From Linyphia triangularis (lineage: Eukaryota; Arthropoda; Arachnida; Araneae; Linyphiidae), in assembly GCA_963978545.1 (NCBI GenBank), contig OZ021731.1, positions 58,577,242-58,641,241 on the forward strand: a stretch of 64,000 nucleotides of DNA. Direction: 5' to 3'. The position numbers were made by a program, and so were the translations under genes. Positions 45,818-58,023 of the stretch are shown here, one piece after another (the first letter of the stretch is position 1; every line of letters starts with the position of its first letter). The notes beneath the pieces were generated by a model. The model ran no database searches, was not told where the DNA came from, and worked only from the letters and a program-made list of their open reading frames with translations.

Positions 45818-46190
45818 AGTCTGTCCCTGCTCCATAGATGTAACGCTTCATTTTTTCAGCCATAATTTATGTCAAAGTATGGCTTTGAAGAATGAAACTT
45901 TATAGCAGGCTTAACATCAGTAATAAAAGTTTATTAACAAAATATGAAGGAAAAATAATTAATATTTTTTATTATTAATTTGTTTGAATAATTATAAGTT
46001 AGCCTAAAAAAAACTTTTTAAGTGTGATAAAAAAAATAACGACCATTTATTTTTCATTATATTATTTTTTAGTAAGTTTTTATTAATGCTGGTTATACCT
46101 GTTACAAAATTCGTATGTTTCAAAACTATACTCCAGCAGATATTGTGGTTGATAAAATGAAGCATTAGCTCAATGAGGCAGGGACAGACT
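45818..46190. mobile_element. Non-autonomous DNA element with ~43-bp inverted ends
   Basis: AGTCTGTCCCTGC at 45818 and GCAGGGACAGACT ending at 46190 are reverse complements. The similarity continues inward through GCTTCATTTT (left) and AAAATGAAGC (right). The interior is AT-rich and noncoding. Flanking bases show no clear duplication, so the superfamily is not assigned. Confidence 0.7.
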
Positions 46191-46651
46191 GGCGTTCCAT
46201 CCAATGTGGGAAGGGCCATATTCCCCATAAGGCCTGTGAGACCCGAACCTAAATTGCATAAAAATTCTGAATTTTTATGTAATCATCAATACACTTTTTA
46301 ACGCGCTTGATCAATGCCATAAAATATGAACATATATTTTAATAATAATCTTATTAGTTATTAAAATAATAGTATCTCGACATTAATTTAATTAAGACAG
46401 TAATAGACTGTAACCGAAATTGTCATTAATATATGAATAGCATCAACTACTGACTTTGGCGGTGTTCATCTGCTATGTTTTGCCTATAGTAATCGGTCTT
46501 TTAAATCGGGCCATGTTTGTGGGATTAGAAATTCTTAGATAGGCATTTTTTCCCAATGCCTTTTGGATATGTAGTATATTTTGCTATTATTTTACTATTT
46601 TATAGCAAATGCTCTTTCAAAATTCAAAATACACTACAATTTTAGAAATAC

Positions 46652-46685
<34 letters not shown>

Positions 46686-49029
46686 CAATTTCGAAATATT
46701 CTTGAGGACATTTTTTGTAAAAAATGGTATTTTTAGTGGAGTAGGCCAAGGTAACCTCAACCAAGAAAAGTTCTTTCTGGAATAATATCCACAAATATCC
46801 ATACAAGATATATAAATTTAACCGGCAGCTCCATAGGCAAGCGCTTTAAAACTCCACTCAAAATACGGTAGTAGGAAGTATAAAAATAGGTCATAAACAG
46901 GTACAATCTCTCAGATCAAATTAAAATGACTCAGTCAGACCACCCACAAATTAAAACACAATTCACCAACTAAATTGAGTCAGTACACGGGAAAAGAGCT
47001 TTTGGCCAACCACTCAACAAACGACACGTAATCACGGAGAACAACTATCGAACAGCAGGAGCACACAGTTCCAAGCATAACTGGATCAACCCTTTTCGCT
47101 CATCCCTTGGTTTGTAAAAATTCACCGGGAGAACTTTTCCGAGGGCTACTAAAAGTGTCTGATGCACTCCATCAAACATGGACTCTATTGTCGAGCAGTT
47201 TTGGTGAGGAGTCGGTGTTTTTTCCCGCTCGAGTTCACCAGTAAAAGAGCGCTGCTTGTTGAGAAGAAGCACGTGGTTCATGAATAATCTGGTTATCTCT
47301 TTCTGGTAGAGTTAGTGGCCAAGGGGTTCGTCCTGCTGTTAGTCAACGAGCGGATCCTTGTTTTGGGGTTTAACAGTTGGATTAGGAAACAGGATATGTT
47401 CTTTTTTGTTTAAACTTGGGATTAAAAGTTCTGGATTTGAGATAAATTTCAAAAAATGCAGAAGCTAGTTGAATTGTGGTATTCGCAGTCACTAAAATCC
47501 TGTGCATATACAGGTACAGTACGCAAAAAAAAAAAAAAAAATCCGAACTATGACTATATCTTGTATTCTAATTGATGAAATAACATAAGTCAAATAACGT
47601 TGTAAATCGAGGAAAGTCTTCATTAATTGAATACAATTTTTTTAATCATGAAGGGTCATCTACATATTAAAACTAAACTGAATTTTAAAAAGTTTAATGG
47701 CAACCCCATAATATTGTACGATATTTAGATTTATAATCCAAAAAAATGTCTACATACAAAATTTCATAACTTTTCAATGAGTGGTTAGTAATTTAAACGA
47801 TGTCAAAAATATAACAAATTAATGTTAAAAAGAAAATTTGTTTTTTAGCTATGCATTCTTAAATAGTTAATATATTTTAGCAATTTTTGCTTCAAACGAT
47901 AGTTTGTTAAAGGCCAAACATAAAAAACATGCAATTTTTGTATTGAAAAGTTTTTTAATAATTAATTATTAATTAATAAAACAAGTTTTAAAAAATTTCT
48001 TAATAGAAAAATATTTGGTTTGGTTCCATTAGAATTATCATGAATCCAGAACTTTTTTCATTCCATTTTGACTTTTGGTTCTGAATATTTTAGCAAAAAT
48101 GTAAAAAAGCATGTACATTAAAAACTTTGTTTTTGTGAGTTATTATACTTTCATTCATTTACAATCAGGCCGCACAACACCCAGTATCTAAAAACACTTC
48201 CCTCCCCCTCTCCTTGACCGTCTAATTACACCCAAAACAAAACGTTATAATTTTCCACCACAGAGTGACAACGCCAACATATATATATATAAAAAAAAAG
48301 GAAAAGTAACAAAGCACTATCTTAACCATTCACAGCAGCAGCTCCAAAGCTGCGGTTTGATTAGTGGCAGATGAAACAAAACGAAGTTGATACAAGGGGA
48401 ACGTTGATAGCGGTAATTATCCCGATAATTTACGGTAATTATATTCCTATTAATAGACTCGTCTTTTATCTTGTCTAATAAATATCTTTTTTAGGAGACA
48501 TATTTTGGGACGCTTTGCTGGAAACTATGTCCATTGACGATCCTGATGATAGGGCGGTCAATTGTCGGACGGACTTCTTTGGATTTGGTGTTGGTGGGAA
48601 GTAATCGGTTTTGGTTGGTAATTTTGGGAGTTTGGGGTCCACTGCTGATTTATGGAATGGTGGGGAGGGATGGTGAAAAAAAAATTATAACAATCTTGTT
48701 ATTTTTTTATTTTTTATTTTTTTTTATTGATGGCTTTCTTAGCATGGCTTTTTTGCATAAAAGTTAGCACGGAGTGAATTTCTGAGTTATGAAATATGCT
48801 GGTAGGCATCTAGTATGGGCAGAGCCAGTTTGTTTGTGAAAGGTAATGTCTCAATTTTTTTTTCTTTTCTTCTTTTCTTTTTTCAAAAAGCTATAATTCC
48901 TTATGTATGGAAGTTAGGGTAATAGGTATCATAAATAACTTAATATATTGATGGAATTTGTTAAATAATGTATGAAGTAAGATAGGTAAGAAATTAAAAT
49001 ATTATAGCTATAAATTGAGTAATCCATTT

Positions 49030-49065
<36 letters not shown>

Positions 49066-49239
49066 TCTTTGAATTAACCTTTTTTAAAAAAGGTTCGTTG
49101 ATTTATTACATCACTTCCCAAACATAAACTTTCCCAAATGACATAAAAATGAAATAGAATAAATTTCCGAACACCAAAGTTTCCAAAACGTTTCTTGATT
49201 ACGAATTTATAGAGATATTATCAATACGATTAAGTTCAT
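46191..49239. other. AT-rich sequence with A/T homopolymers, no gene recognised
   Basis: A-runs near 46654 (about 30) and 47525, and T-runs near 48710 and 49032 (about 32). The minus-strand frame at 47045-47281 (78 codons; TPTPHQNCSTIESMFDGVH in part) has a more even composition than its neighbours but no splice support or domain. 47.4-48.2 kb is very AT-rich. Confidence 0.35.
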
Positions 49240-49402
49240 TTATTAGCTCAGCAACACATTTTTGTTAACAATAACGACTAATCAGATCAGGACCTACAGC
49301 TTTACGTGGACTCCAAGCCACAATGAACATCCATATCTAACACAGGATGCGAACCTTTAACATGAAAGGACAGAGCGTTGACCGCAAAGCCATCAGGGAT
49401 GC
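49240..49402 (-). repeat. SINE family B, copy 4
   Basis: Minus-strand copy, diverged: CTAATCAGATCAGGACCTAC, AGCTTTACGTGGACTCC, AACATCCATATCTAACAC and a degraded B box. The head near 49370-49400 still shows GACCGCAAAGCCATCAGG. Confidence 0.7.
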
Positions 49403-49634
49403 CGATAGGGTTAAAAATAAATGAACTTTGAATGCTAGGGATGGTATATCTAGAATTTTAATTTCTATGTTGGGTATTTTTTTACAAATCTTTTAGAACT
49501 TGTATATTTAGTGATAATTATTAACCGCTGTATCCCACCGGTATTTTAAAATTACAGCTATTCCACACTTTAAAACATAGCAAAGAAAAACCATCCTACA
49601 ATTTCATTTCGTTAAAATAGAACGTGTTAAACAA

Positions 49635-50228
49635 GGGGTGTGGAACATTGTACAGCTTATCATCACTCTTTATGATGCTCATTAAATTCAAATTTGCCAC
49701 GAATTGGTGTAATTTACTGATTTCGTTTTCATATTTTCAGTAATTTAAAAAAAAAAAAAAAAAAAACACGCCGCACTACAAAATACACTGTCGATGTTTT
49801 TCGATAAATATTACATTATCTTTTCTTGTAAGTGAAACGGGCGAGTGGATGATCGTGGATTGGCAATGCTCAAAGGAAGAGAACTCTGTGTTCAAGACTT
49901 CCTTTTCAATTTTTTACACCCTTATCACATTTCTACGAAAATTTCGGTGGTGGAGATGCATGGAAGACCTAAAAAAATCCTTATATCTATCTAAAAAGCA
50001 TTATGAAAAACGATAAAGTCGTTTTTCGGCAATTGCTGAAAAACATACATTTTTTAATGGAAGCTGTTTTGTGCGCATGTACACTTTGGACGAAAACCTC
50101 TATGACATGTCCCAAAACTACTCCTAACCCGGATACAGAAGTTGAACATTGTAGGTCAATCCGTTCAAGAGTTACACTGTTCTCAGATATACCGTTTGTA
50201 AATATACAAGACTCTTTACATTACCATT
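49635..50228 (+). repeat. Interspersed repeat family E, fragment 6
   Basis: Starts GGGGTGTGGAACATTG, then AGAACTCTGTGTTCAAG, ACGAAAATTTCGGTGGTGG, TGGAAGCTGTTTTGTGCGCA and GAACATTGTAGGTCAATCCG. The 3' end is truncated before the terminal hairpin. The 86-codon frame at 50003-50263 runs along this repeat and corresponds to frames in the copies at 43651 and 55.4 kb, so it is not a gene. Confidence 0.75.
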
Positions 50229-52081
50229 GTTACGAACGAGAACTTGTAAATAATTGTACATAATGTAAATACTTGTATTCTAGTTCTGCAATCACTTTTT
50301 ATTACAGCTCTTTTGGTAGTGTAAAAATTGTAAATAGAATCCGACAAGCTTGAAAGTAGTGAACATTTTTAATATGAATATTTTTAGAAATTTTGGAGAA
50401 TAATGCCAACCAATAAAAGGTTTGCTTGAGAATTAATCAGAGTCAAGTCTAGTTCATGTCCGTTTGTAGATGTTTTGGAACTGAACTGCAGTGGATGCAG
50501 TTTTTCCAAACGGCAGGAAGTTTGTGTTTTCACTGCTATTGAGTCGGGACGATTGGAAGCTTTGGTTTGAGATTAGATGTATTTTGCTGTTGTTGTTTAA
50601 AGAATTGTTCATTTCTTTGTAAAAAATAAAAGGATTTATTTTTGTAATCCAGCATCCCCATTACTCTGAGAAGAAAATTCGTAATACTATATATATCTAT
50701 CGCGTCGATAAATCTTGAACAACATCGCATTTCTTGTCTTTTATGACACTCTTTATATATTTTAGTCACCAAATTTTGGGCGTCCCCCCCACTTTTTTTT
50801 CACCGCTTCTACCACTGGTTGTATATGTATTCTAAATATTAAAAGTATTTAAAAATATAGCGATTAAAAACAACGCAGGCGATAGAAATGTAAAACTGTC
50901 AAAATTCTAAATCAAACAATAGAAACCAATTTCTTTTAAAAATGTAAACAGACTATATGGAAAATGGAAGATTTAGTGAAAAGTCAAGGAGGGCTTTTAT
51001 GTTATAGAGAAGATAATACCGTCTTGCAATCAATTTTTTTTCTCATTAAACACAAATTTATCTTCGGTCTTCGAAATTTTTTTTTTTCCGTTCCGAAAGA
51101 AGTAATCAGATTTTGTAGATAATAAAAATGTAAGGAAATCTTTTGACTGTCTTGCTTAGCTATTTCATCATTGTTTTTAAATTTTTTCGCTTGAGATTTG
51201 TTTCATTATAAAAATTGTTTCAATTAAATGCTACCACTTCTAATCTCAACAGCACTTAATGAATACATAGTTTAAATTCGTGCTTATAAAACTAACATCG
51301 TTGAATTTAGTGATCTTTTGAATATGATTAAAATACTATTTAGCATAGAACCACATCGAGCTTTCAATTAAAATCGTCTGAATATTCTTCTGAAAAAAAA
51401 TTCAAAGTTCTCATTGCAAAATTTTAAAAAAAATAGATTTGATGGGAAACCAGTGAAAGAAAAGATTACCGAAAAAAAATAGAAAAAAAATGGTGAAATA
51501 TCAAAGTAAAATGTGAAAGTAATCTTCATTGGAATAAAGACTTTTCAAATAAAAGATATCAGGAATCAGAACCTGATTAAAAAGTTTAGCCATTTTAATT
51601 TTCTTGTCTGAAATAAATAACTATAAACGAATAAACAGAAGGCCTTCGAAGTTACTACGAAAAAATACTGAAGTAAACAAGCAAAAAATTGAAAGAACTG
51701 ATAATTACAGACAAAGTGTGTATAAAACAGCAGGCGAAGTTAAAATGTAATAATGAAAAAAAATGTCAAAGAACGTGGAACAATTTTTGTGTTCTAGAAA
51801 GTTTCCATTGTTTTGGATTGCTAATTAATAACAGAAGGCGGAATTTTTCTGTGCGTTGTTTAGGTGAAGTGAAAAAATGTTTTCCATATCTGCATCAACA
51901 GTTACATTTTAATGTTAATCTTATCAAAGACGGCTAATGCCAGAAGTGAAAAAATACAATACGAAAATAAACTTAATAAAGCTTAATTAAAAAACTTATT
52001 ATGCTCGTGATGTTTTTTAACTTAACAATATCTTAGAAGGAAATTATATTTCTAAATGAGATTAGTTTCTCTATATTCTTT

Positions 52082-52112
<31 letters not shown>

Positions 52113-52291
52113 CATTAATTACAGAAATGGAATGTTTATTTAAAACTAAAAGCTAGTCTTCATAATATAGTAGCCCGTTATTTTTAATAGTATTTAACTA
52201 TAATAATAATATAATAATGTATGCAAGAATTTCTGCTTTAGTTTAATGAATTCTTAAGAACTATTTCTTAAATTTTCACATAATAATTTAT
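50229..52291. other. AT-rich sequence, nothing identified
   Basis: The TGTAAATA / ACTTG words near 50247-50280 form short direct repeats. An 82-codon plus-strand frame at 51689-51937 contains several cysteines but no recognised motif. A-run of about 28 at 52085. Confidence 0.35.
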
Positions 52292-52304
52292 CATAAATGT
52301 AAAA

Positions 52305-52433
52305 GGGTTCGAGTCCCGTGTTAGGCATGGGTGTTTGTAAATGTATGTTGGCTTGTCTAATGACGAATGTTTCGGCGCATTATAGCCCTCGTGTTGCTGA
52401 CGGCGCCAGATAATCTGAATACAACCAACCAAC
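52305..52433 (+). repeat. SINE family A, 5'-truncated copy 4
   Basis: Begins at GGGTTCGAGTCCCGTG (the B box) and runs to the CCAACC tail. It is flanked by perfect 13-bp duplications CATAAATGTAAAA at 52292-52304 and 52434-52446. It starts within a few bases of the same place as copies 2 and 3. Confidence 0.9.
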
Positions 52434-52469
52434 CATAAATGTAAAAATTGTTCATAAATGTATTTAACT

Positions 52470-53000
52470 ATAATGTTCACATGATGATTTATTAAATGTT
52501 CGCAAATTACTTACTAAATATTCAACACTTGCATACTAAATGTTCACAAAATGTCTTAGATAGAAATTATATTCCTAAATGAGATTTGTATCTCTCTATT
52601 CTTTATTTTTTAGCAAAACTTTAATTAAAAAAATGCAATGTTTATTAAAAACTAAAAACTTCTCTTCGCTATATAGGGGTTCGTTATTATTAATAGTATT
52701 TAACTCTAATGTTCCGAAATATGTATGTAGGAATTGCTGTTTTTATTCAATAAATTCTAAAGAATTATTTCTTAAATTTATACACACGTAATTTAGTAAA
52801 TTTTCAACAAATAATTTGCTAAGTTTTCCGCAACTAATTTACTAAATTTCACATAATAATGTATTAAATGTTCGCAAATTGTTTACTAAATATTCACAAT
52901 TGCTTACTAAATGCTTACAAATTGACCACTAAATTTTCACAAATTTCTTGCTAAAATGTTCACAAACTGCTTAAATTTTTTTCACAGTTAATTGATTTTT
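52470..53000 (+). repeat. Degenerate short tandem repeat (units about 20-25 bp)
   Basis: TTCACAAATTGCTTACTAAA-like words recur many times (52498-52560 and 52790-52990) with drift (TTCGCAAATT, TTTACTAAATATTCAC). It ends in a T-run of about 22 near 53030. Confidence 0.65.
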
Positions 53001-54378
53001 CACAAATAATCAACAAATTTATCAAAGATTTTTTTTTTTTTTTTTTTTTTTAAATTTTCACCAATAAACTTTTATTTTCAGAAATAGAAATCAAATTCTA
53101 CGTCCTATATTACGGTTTTGTATTTTGTTAACTTTTACATGAATATACTTAAACATCTCTTAATATGTTTAAAAGTGACAAATTAAAACATATAAACATT
53201 CAATATAAATGCCCTAAATTTCAAGTGAAAAATAGGTCCCTTGACCACAAATAAATTTTAAGTCTCTTGATAATCTGGTGAGCAAGGGAACGAACTTGTC
53301 ACTTGATAATAATAATAAATAATGGTGGCTGCTGCATATTAAATCCTACAAGACCACAATGCCTTCATGTTCGCCTTGCATGGTTGAGGAGAATGCGGTG
53401 CCATCTCAGGTGTTGACCACTTCATTTGACCGAGTACAAAATTTTGGGAATTCATGGCTGTGGTAAGCAAAGTACAGAAATAAGCAGCCGGAATCATATA
53501 AAACCAAAATAATTTGCTCATAAATTCCCGTTGATTTTTAAACCAACCATTCTTGTCAAATTGATTCATCTTTTTTTAATCTTTTATTACAAATAATTTT
53601 TTAAATTGATATTTTACTACATTCGCCTTCCTTTACCGTTTTCCATTCATCAACGGAGACGTGCTCTAATGTTTTATTCTCAATAATTCATTGCCCTTTC
53701 TAAAAACCAATCATAATTTCACACTGCAATGGACACCACAAAAAAAAACGAACTGCAAAAAATAAAAAGCCCTCCCCCCTCCACCTATAAACCATAATTT
53801 AAATCAATTTTTCACTCTTGTCACGCCTTTAAAACCGATGTCTATCACAATGATTGATCTGCAGCACTTAGAATAAGAAAATAAAAAAATAAATAAAACC
53901 CGATATCCTCCAATAAGCACAAAAATAAATTTGTCGACCTCATTGTTCAGAGAAATGTTTGAGCCAGGAAATCTTCTCAAAAACACAAACATCACAAAAC
54001 CATATTAAAAATAAATAAATTTTCTCCCTAAAGTTTGAGAATTCATCCCCTTTGGTATGAAAAGTTTCTTTCGGATGGTAGTTGGTTAATTTTCTTTTTT
54101 AACGAGCCTAAAAGGCTTTTTGTTTGTGCTTGTGTGAAACATTTCTTGGAAAAAGCTTTGACCTTCTGACATTGGCGACAATAAGGGTATGTTGCACTCA
54201 AATACCGAAAATTGTTGGAAAATAAGTATTTTAAAGTTTTCTGTGTTTTCAAAATATATCTGGAGGAACAAAAGTCACAGTACCAAGCAGAATCGCTAAA
54301 TATCGCCTCTGTTGTATGTGGAATTTTATTTTGTTTTTCTAACCTTCATCTTTATAGTCGACCCGAATTCAATAAGTT
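53001..54378. other. AT-rich sequence, one frame noted
   Basis: A 76-codon minus-strand frame (53339-53569; QMKWSTPEMAPHSPQPCK in part) has even composition but no acceptor or donor in the right place and no known domain. The rest is AT-rich with overlapping minus-strand frames near 54043-54271. Confidence 0.3.
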
Positions 54379-54391
54379 ACTTTAATTTTTG

Positions 54392-54568
54392 TTTTGGTTT
54401 GTACGCTCAACGTCCTATTTTTATGCACAATGACGTCTAATCAGGCCAGGACCTACAGCTTAACGTGAATTCCGAATCACAACGAACGTCTCTGCCTAAC
54501 CCGGGATTCGAACTCGGAACCTTTGGCATGCGAGGTCAGACCGCTAACCACATAGTCATTAAGTGGGC
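54392..54568 (-). repeat. SINE family B, copy 5, with target-site duplication
   Basis: Minus-strand copy containing the B box GGTTCGAATCCCGG-like word (complement of CCGGGATTCGAACTC) and CGCATGCCAAAGGTTCC. It is flanked by a perfect 13-bp duplication ACTTTAATTTTTG at 54379-54391 and 54569-54581. This proves that family B is a mobile retroposon. Confidence 0.88.
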
Positions 54569-54954
54569 ACTTTAATTTTTGGAAACGTATATTATAATAT
54601 CATGACCTTCTTTTGATAATGTTAAAGATAGAAAAAAAAAGAAGAAAAAAAACAACATAATTTTCTAAGAAAATAAAAAGATGATGCTTTAATTTATAAC
54701 ATTGGATTACATTATTAAAAATATATTTACAATTTTATTAATTCAAAAATTTCTTTATTACAATGTTAGCGTTATTATAATTTATCACAGCGTAACTGCC
54801 ATTACACTATTAATTTGTCTATAATAACTATATACAACAAAATATATATTATCTAAAACCATACACCAGTTTTCAAAATTAGTTACAATACACATTTCAA
54901 TTGTAGCAAAATCATAATATTACCTAATGACTCATATTTCCCTCATAAACTATA

Positions 54955-55103
54955 GGTGTGGAACACCACAAAACTTTCAATTACACTATAATACTGACGG
55001 GAATTTGTGTCATTTACCGTTAGTATATTTTCATCATTCAGTTAGAAAAAATGAAAAATGGCCTGTTTGACGATATTTTTTGCGATAATTCTTATACGGG
55101 TCT

Positions 55104-55137
<34 letters not shown>

Positions 55138-55706
55138 CACCAAAAGGATGATTTTAGCGATATACTTTTCGGTAATTCGTGCATTATTCTTTCTTATAAG
55201 TAAAACTGAGGAGAGATGAAAAAACGATCGCTGATGAGGTATGCTCATGCTCAAAGAAAGAGAACTCTGTATTGAAGACATTCCTTTTTCAACTTTTTAC
55301 GCTATTAAAGCATTTGTACGGGAATTTCGAAGGGGGGGGGGGGGGAATGTTTAGAACACCTTAAGACAGCGATTTTTATCAAAATAGTTAGAGCCGTTTT
55401 TTAGCAATTACGGAAAAACATGATTTTTTCAATGGCAGCTACCTTATGCGCATGCGCGATTCTATCGAAAACCTTTATGGTAGGTCCCATGGCCACAAGC
55501 AACCCGCATACCAAGTATGAACATCGTAGGTCAATTTGTTCGGGAGTTATGCTGACCACACACATACAGACAGACATATTTTCTAGATCACTTTTTTGAA
55601 AACAGGATGTTAGAAAACTTGGAGAAATGCCAAAAAATCGAAATTATTTTTTTCACCGAATACTCTACTTTCATTACCCTATGTATACATATGGGTAATT
55701 GAAAGT
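54955..55706 (+). repeat. Interspersed repeat family E, best full-length copy
   Basis: Begins GGTGTGGAACACCACAAAAC then TTTCAATTACAC. It continues with a 28-base A-run, AACTCTGTATTGAAGACATT, a G-run, GGGAATGTTTAGAACACCTT, GCTACCTTATGCGCATGCGC, GAACATCGTAGGTCAATTTG, GACCACACACATACAGACAG and CACTTTTTTGAAAACAGG. It ends at a hairpin (ATTACCC ... GGGTAAT around TATGTATACATA) plus TGAAAGT. No coding capacity. The class is uncertain: short inverted ends (ACTTTCAATTAC) suggest a DNA element, while truncated copies are mostly 5'-shortened, as in retroposons. Confidence 0.8.
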
Positions 55707-55733
55707 AAAAAGAGTTCTATGGTCCCTTTACTG

Positions 55734-56340
55734 CTGCGTTCGCCACTAACTTTTATTAGAGGTGGGCAGTATGACTTATGATGGAGCTTTTCGCGGGCCG
55801 GACAAACACCAATATACGTACATTTAATTATTATTTATTTAACAATGTATAGCATTTCTGAAAACTAAAAAAAAAAATATATTGAATTTTTTCTTATCTA
55901 AGTAAAATTACAATCGATGTTTGATTTTTTTTTTTTTTTTAAATAATTAAAAAATAATAACTGTCATTATTAAAAAAATCAAAGTCTAAAAAAGAAGTTT
56001 ATCTTTCGTTCCAATGTGTCAGTACGAGTTGATCTAACTTTTATTAAAAGTATTTCAACTGTACTTCCAGATTACCCTGTCTTGTCGATATCAATTGAGA
56101 GATGAAGAACGGTCTAAACCATTCAGTTTATTTTTATGAAAGAGTCACTGTTTATCGCAGTATTCGTTACAGCCAATTTTAATAAATTATCCAAATGAGA
56201 TTCAATTGAGTAATTCTTGTATTTATTCTTGATGAAAACTATCTTTGCTGAACGATTGTTCATGCAGTTTCTTCGAGCCCATTGGGAAGAACTATCTTCT
56301 GCATAGTTAACGCGTACTATTTTGGACAAATTAAACAATC
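55734..56340 (-). mobile_element. hAT transposon 3' part, relative of the 11-kb element
   Basis: Begins CTGCGTTCGCCACTAACTTT, the complement of the 3' end of the element at 11200-11907. It goes through CTTTTCGCGGGCCGGAC, the ATGTATAGCATTTCTGAAAA block and AACTTTTATTAAAAGT in the same order, inverted. It then enters the transposase C-terminal frame (56123-56338). The 5' portion is missing or replaced by the duplicated segment at 56340. Confidence 0.8.
56123..56338 (-). pseudogene. hAT transposase C-terminal fragment, minus strand
   Basis: A 71-codon minus-strand frame whose end reads SAKIVFIKNKYKNYSIESH, then LDNLLKLAVTNTAINSDSF and IKIN before the stop. It aligns by eye with the fragment at 11402-11524 (VFIKNKYKNNLTESHSGNLL...ATNTSADIDS). 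The shared I-K-N-K-Y-K-N and the short leucine-rich helix are typical of the C-terminal region of hAT transposases. The upstream part (MFNLSKIVRVNYAEDSSSQW) may be older transposase sequence but is not recognisable. No catalytic residues are present, so the fragment is inactive. Confidence 0.7.
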
Positions 56341-56580
56341 CGCTATAGCTGTGACGTCAAAACATCCTTCCATTTCTCTGGTTATCGTGAGGTTTCTGCC
56401 TAATAGTTGGCTTGGTAGACATTTGCCACATTCTGTACAGGTTGGCGCGATTTGCGAGAAACTTGCAAAATTGGTTTCCGCTGCTGCGTTTCAATTTTTG
56501 TGTTTATGGCCTTTTCGAAACATTTACAATTGAATAAAAAAAAAAAAAAATGCTGGAATTTTCCATTCTAAAAAAATTAA
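56341..56580. repeat. Local duplication, first copy
   Basis: ATCGTGAGGTTTCTGCC, GCGAGAAACTTGCAAA, TTCCGCTGCTGC and TATGGCCTTTTCGAAAC, then an A-run and TGCTGGAATTTTCCATT, recur in order at 57338-57663. The copies are about 990 bp apart in the same orientation and diverged by about a fifth. Confidence 0.7.
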
Positions 56581-57309
56581 ATCGATAGGTTTGGGGAGAG
56601 GATTATTCTCTCCTGTAGATAATTTACACCCGAGGGGGGGTTGAAAGATAATCCCCTTTTCAACCCTAGCCGCACTCTTAACTTCAGCCCACCCCAAAAC
56701 CCACTTTTTTTTGACAGGATTGTCCGTGAAACACACTCAAAATCCCTTCCCATCTCACTCTGAAACAACAACTCCGTCTTTTGACATGTCAGTGGCAGCT
56801 CTGAACAGTTCCCTTCCATTAAAAACCCCTTTAACCCAATGACGGATTGGACGGAACGGTGGTTTTTACGCTTCCACCTGCACCCCCTCTCTTCTATAAG
56901 TGCTTGATTGAAAACGCTTTTTCTGTGTTGTGGTTTTTTTTCTTCTTCTGAAATAAAGATCTAAAGTAAATATTTCTTTATTCGGAAGTGGAGAGAAAAC
57001 ATTGAAAAGCGTTTTTAGCCATCTCGTCCATCGTTTTCGGTTTATTTCTCCGTGATTTTTTTTGTTTTATCCATCTTTTGTTGAAAGTACTGTTATCGCC
57101 CAAAAAATTGATCGCAATTTTGAACCTGTATCGACCTAACGTAATGGACAATTCCCGTATTTTTTAAAAACGAGTGAAATTAGTACATATTTATGAAGAA
57201 TCTCTTTCTGATTCCAAATATTTAAACAAAAGTTCTTAAAACAAATTAGTTATTTAAATATTAAGAAAAGTAAATGTCTCAAAACCAGTCCGATCAAAAC
57301 AGTCAGTAA
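56581..57309. other. Spacer between the two duplicated segments
   Basis: 56580-56900 is richer in G+C, with overlapping minus-strand frames of 70-80 codons and no recognised product. The remainder is AT-rich. Confidence 0.35.
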
Positions 57310-57670
57310 AATCTATGACGCCAAGAGTTCCTACAGTTTCTATGGTAATCGTGAGGTTTCTGCCAAATTGTTGGCGTTGGTAGACCATTGCCATATTCCG
57401 TACCGGTTATCGTGATTTCGAGAAACTTGCAAATCTGTTTTCCGCGGCTGCATTTCAAGCCAAGATGTTTGGGAAGCCATGACAATACATTCAATGCCAG
57501 CGAAATGAATCGTTTTCTCGCCAACGTCTAACAAGGTAACTTTGATCGCAAATTAAAAAAAAAGAAAAAGCCCATTGAGCAGAAATTTTTGTATTTATGG
57601 CCTTTTCGAAACCTTTAGAATTGAATAAAAAAAAAAAAAAAAAAAATGCGGGAATTATCCATTGCTGAGT
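57310..57670. repeat. Local duplication, second copy with 130-bp insert
   Basis: Matches 56341-56580 but carries about 130 extra bases after GCTGCATTTCAA (roughly 57456-57586), whose edges are AAGCCAAGATG and GAGCAGAAA. Either this copy gained an insert or the first lost it. Confidence 0.7.
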
Positions 57671-58023
57671 TTAAAAATGAGTGACTTTTTGATGGTGTCT
57701 GTTAGTCAAAATTTGCCGCCAAACTCGCCGATTTGGCAAATTTTTCGTAATTTCTACCCAAAATATAGTCAAAGTCTCTAAAAAGTTAAGTTTTTGCGGG
57801 TTTTCAATCTTATCAATGTACATTAAGATAGAAAATGTTAAGAATATCGTTAGACTCCAATTCTATTTCAAGTTGCTTTTATTAATAACCTCATTTCAGC
57901 ATCAATTGTCAACTTTTACTTAGTACAAAAATGAAACTCAATTTCACGTCCGTTCTTAAATTCAATATCTTTATTCAATGATGTTTCTTCTCTTGTTATG
58001 TCTCTTTTCAGGGTTGAACTAAT
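57671..58023. other. AT-rich sequence, nothing identified
   Basis: Contains repeated GCCAAACTC/GGCAAAT words near 57710-57740 but no frame or element border. Confidence 0.35.

Noticed and set aside
53339..53569. 76-codon minus-strand frame with protein-like composition
   Set aside because: No acceptor, donor or domain; one short frame is not enough to claim an exon.
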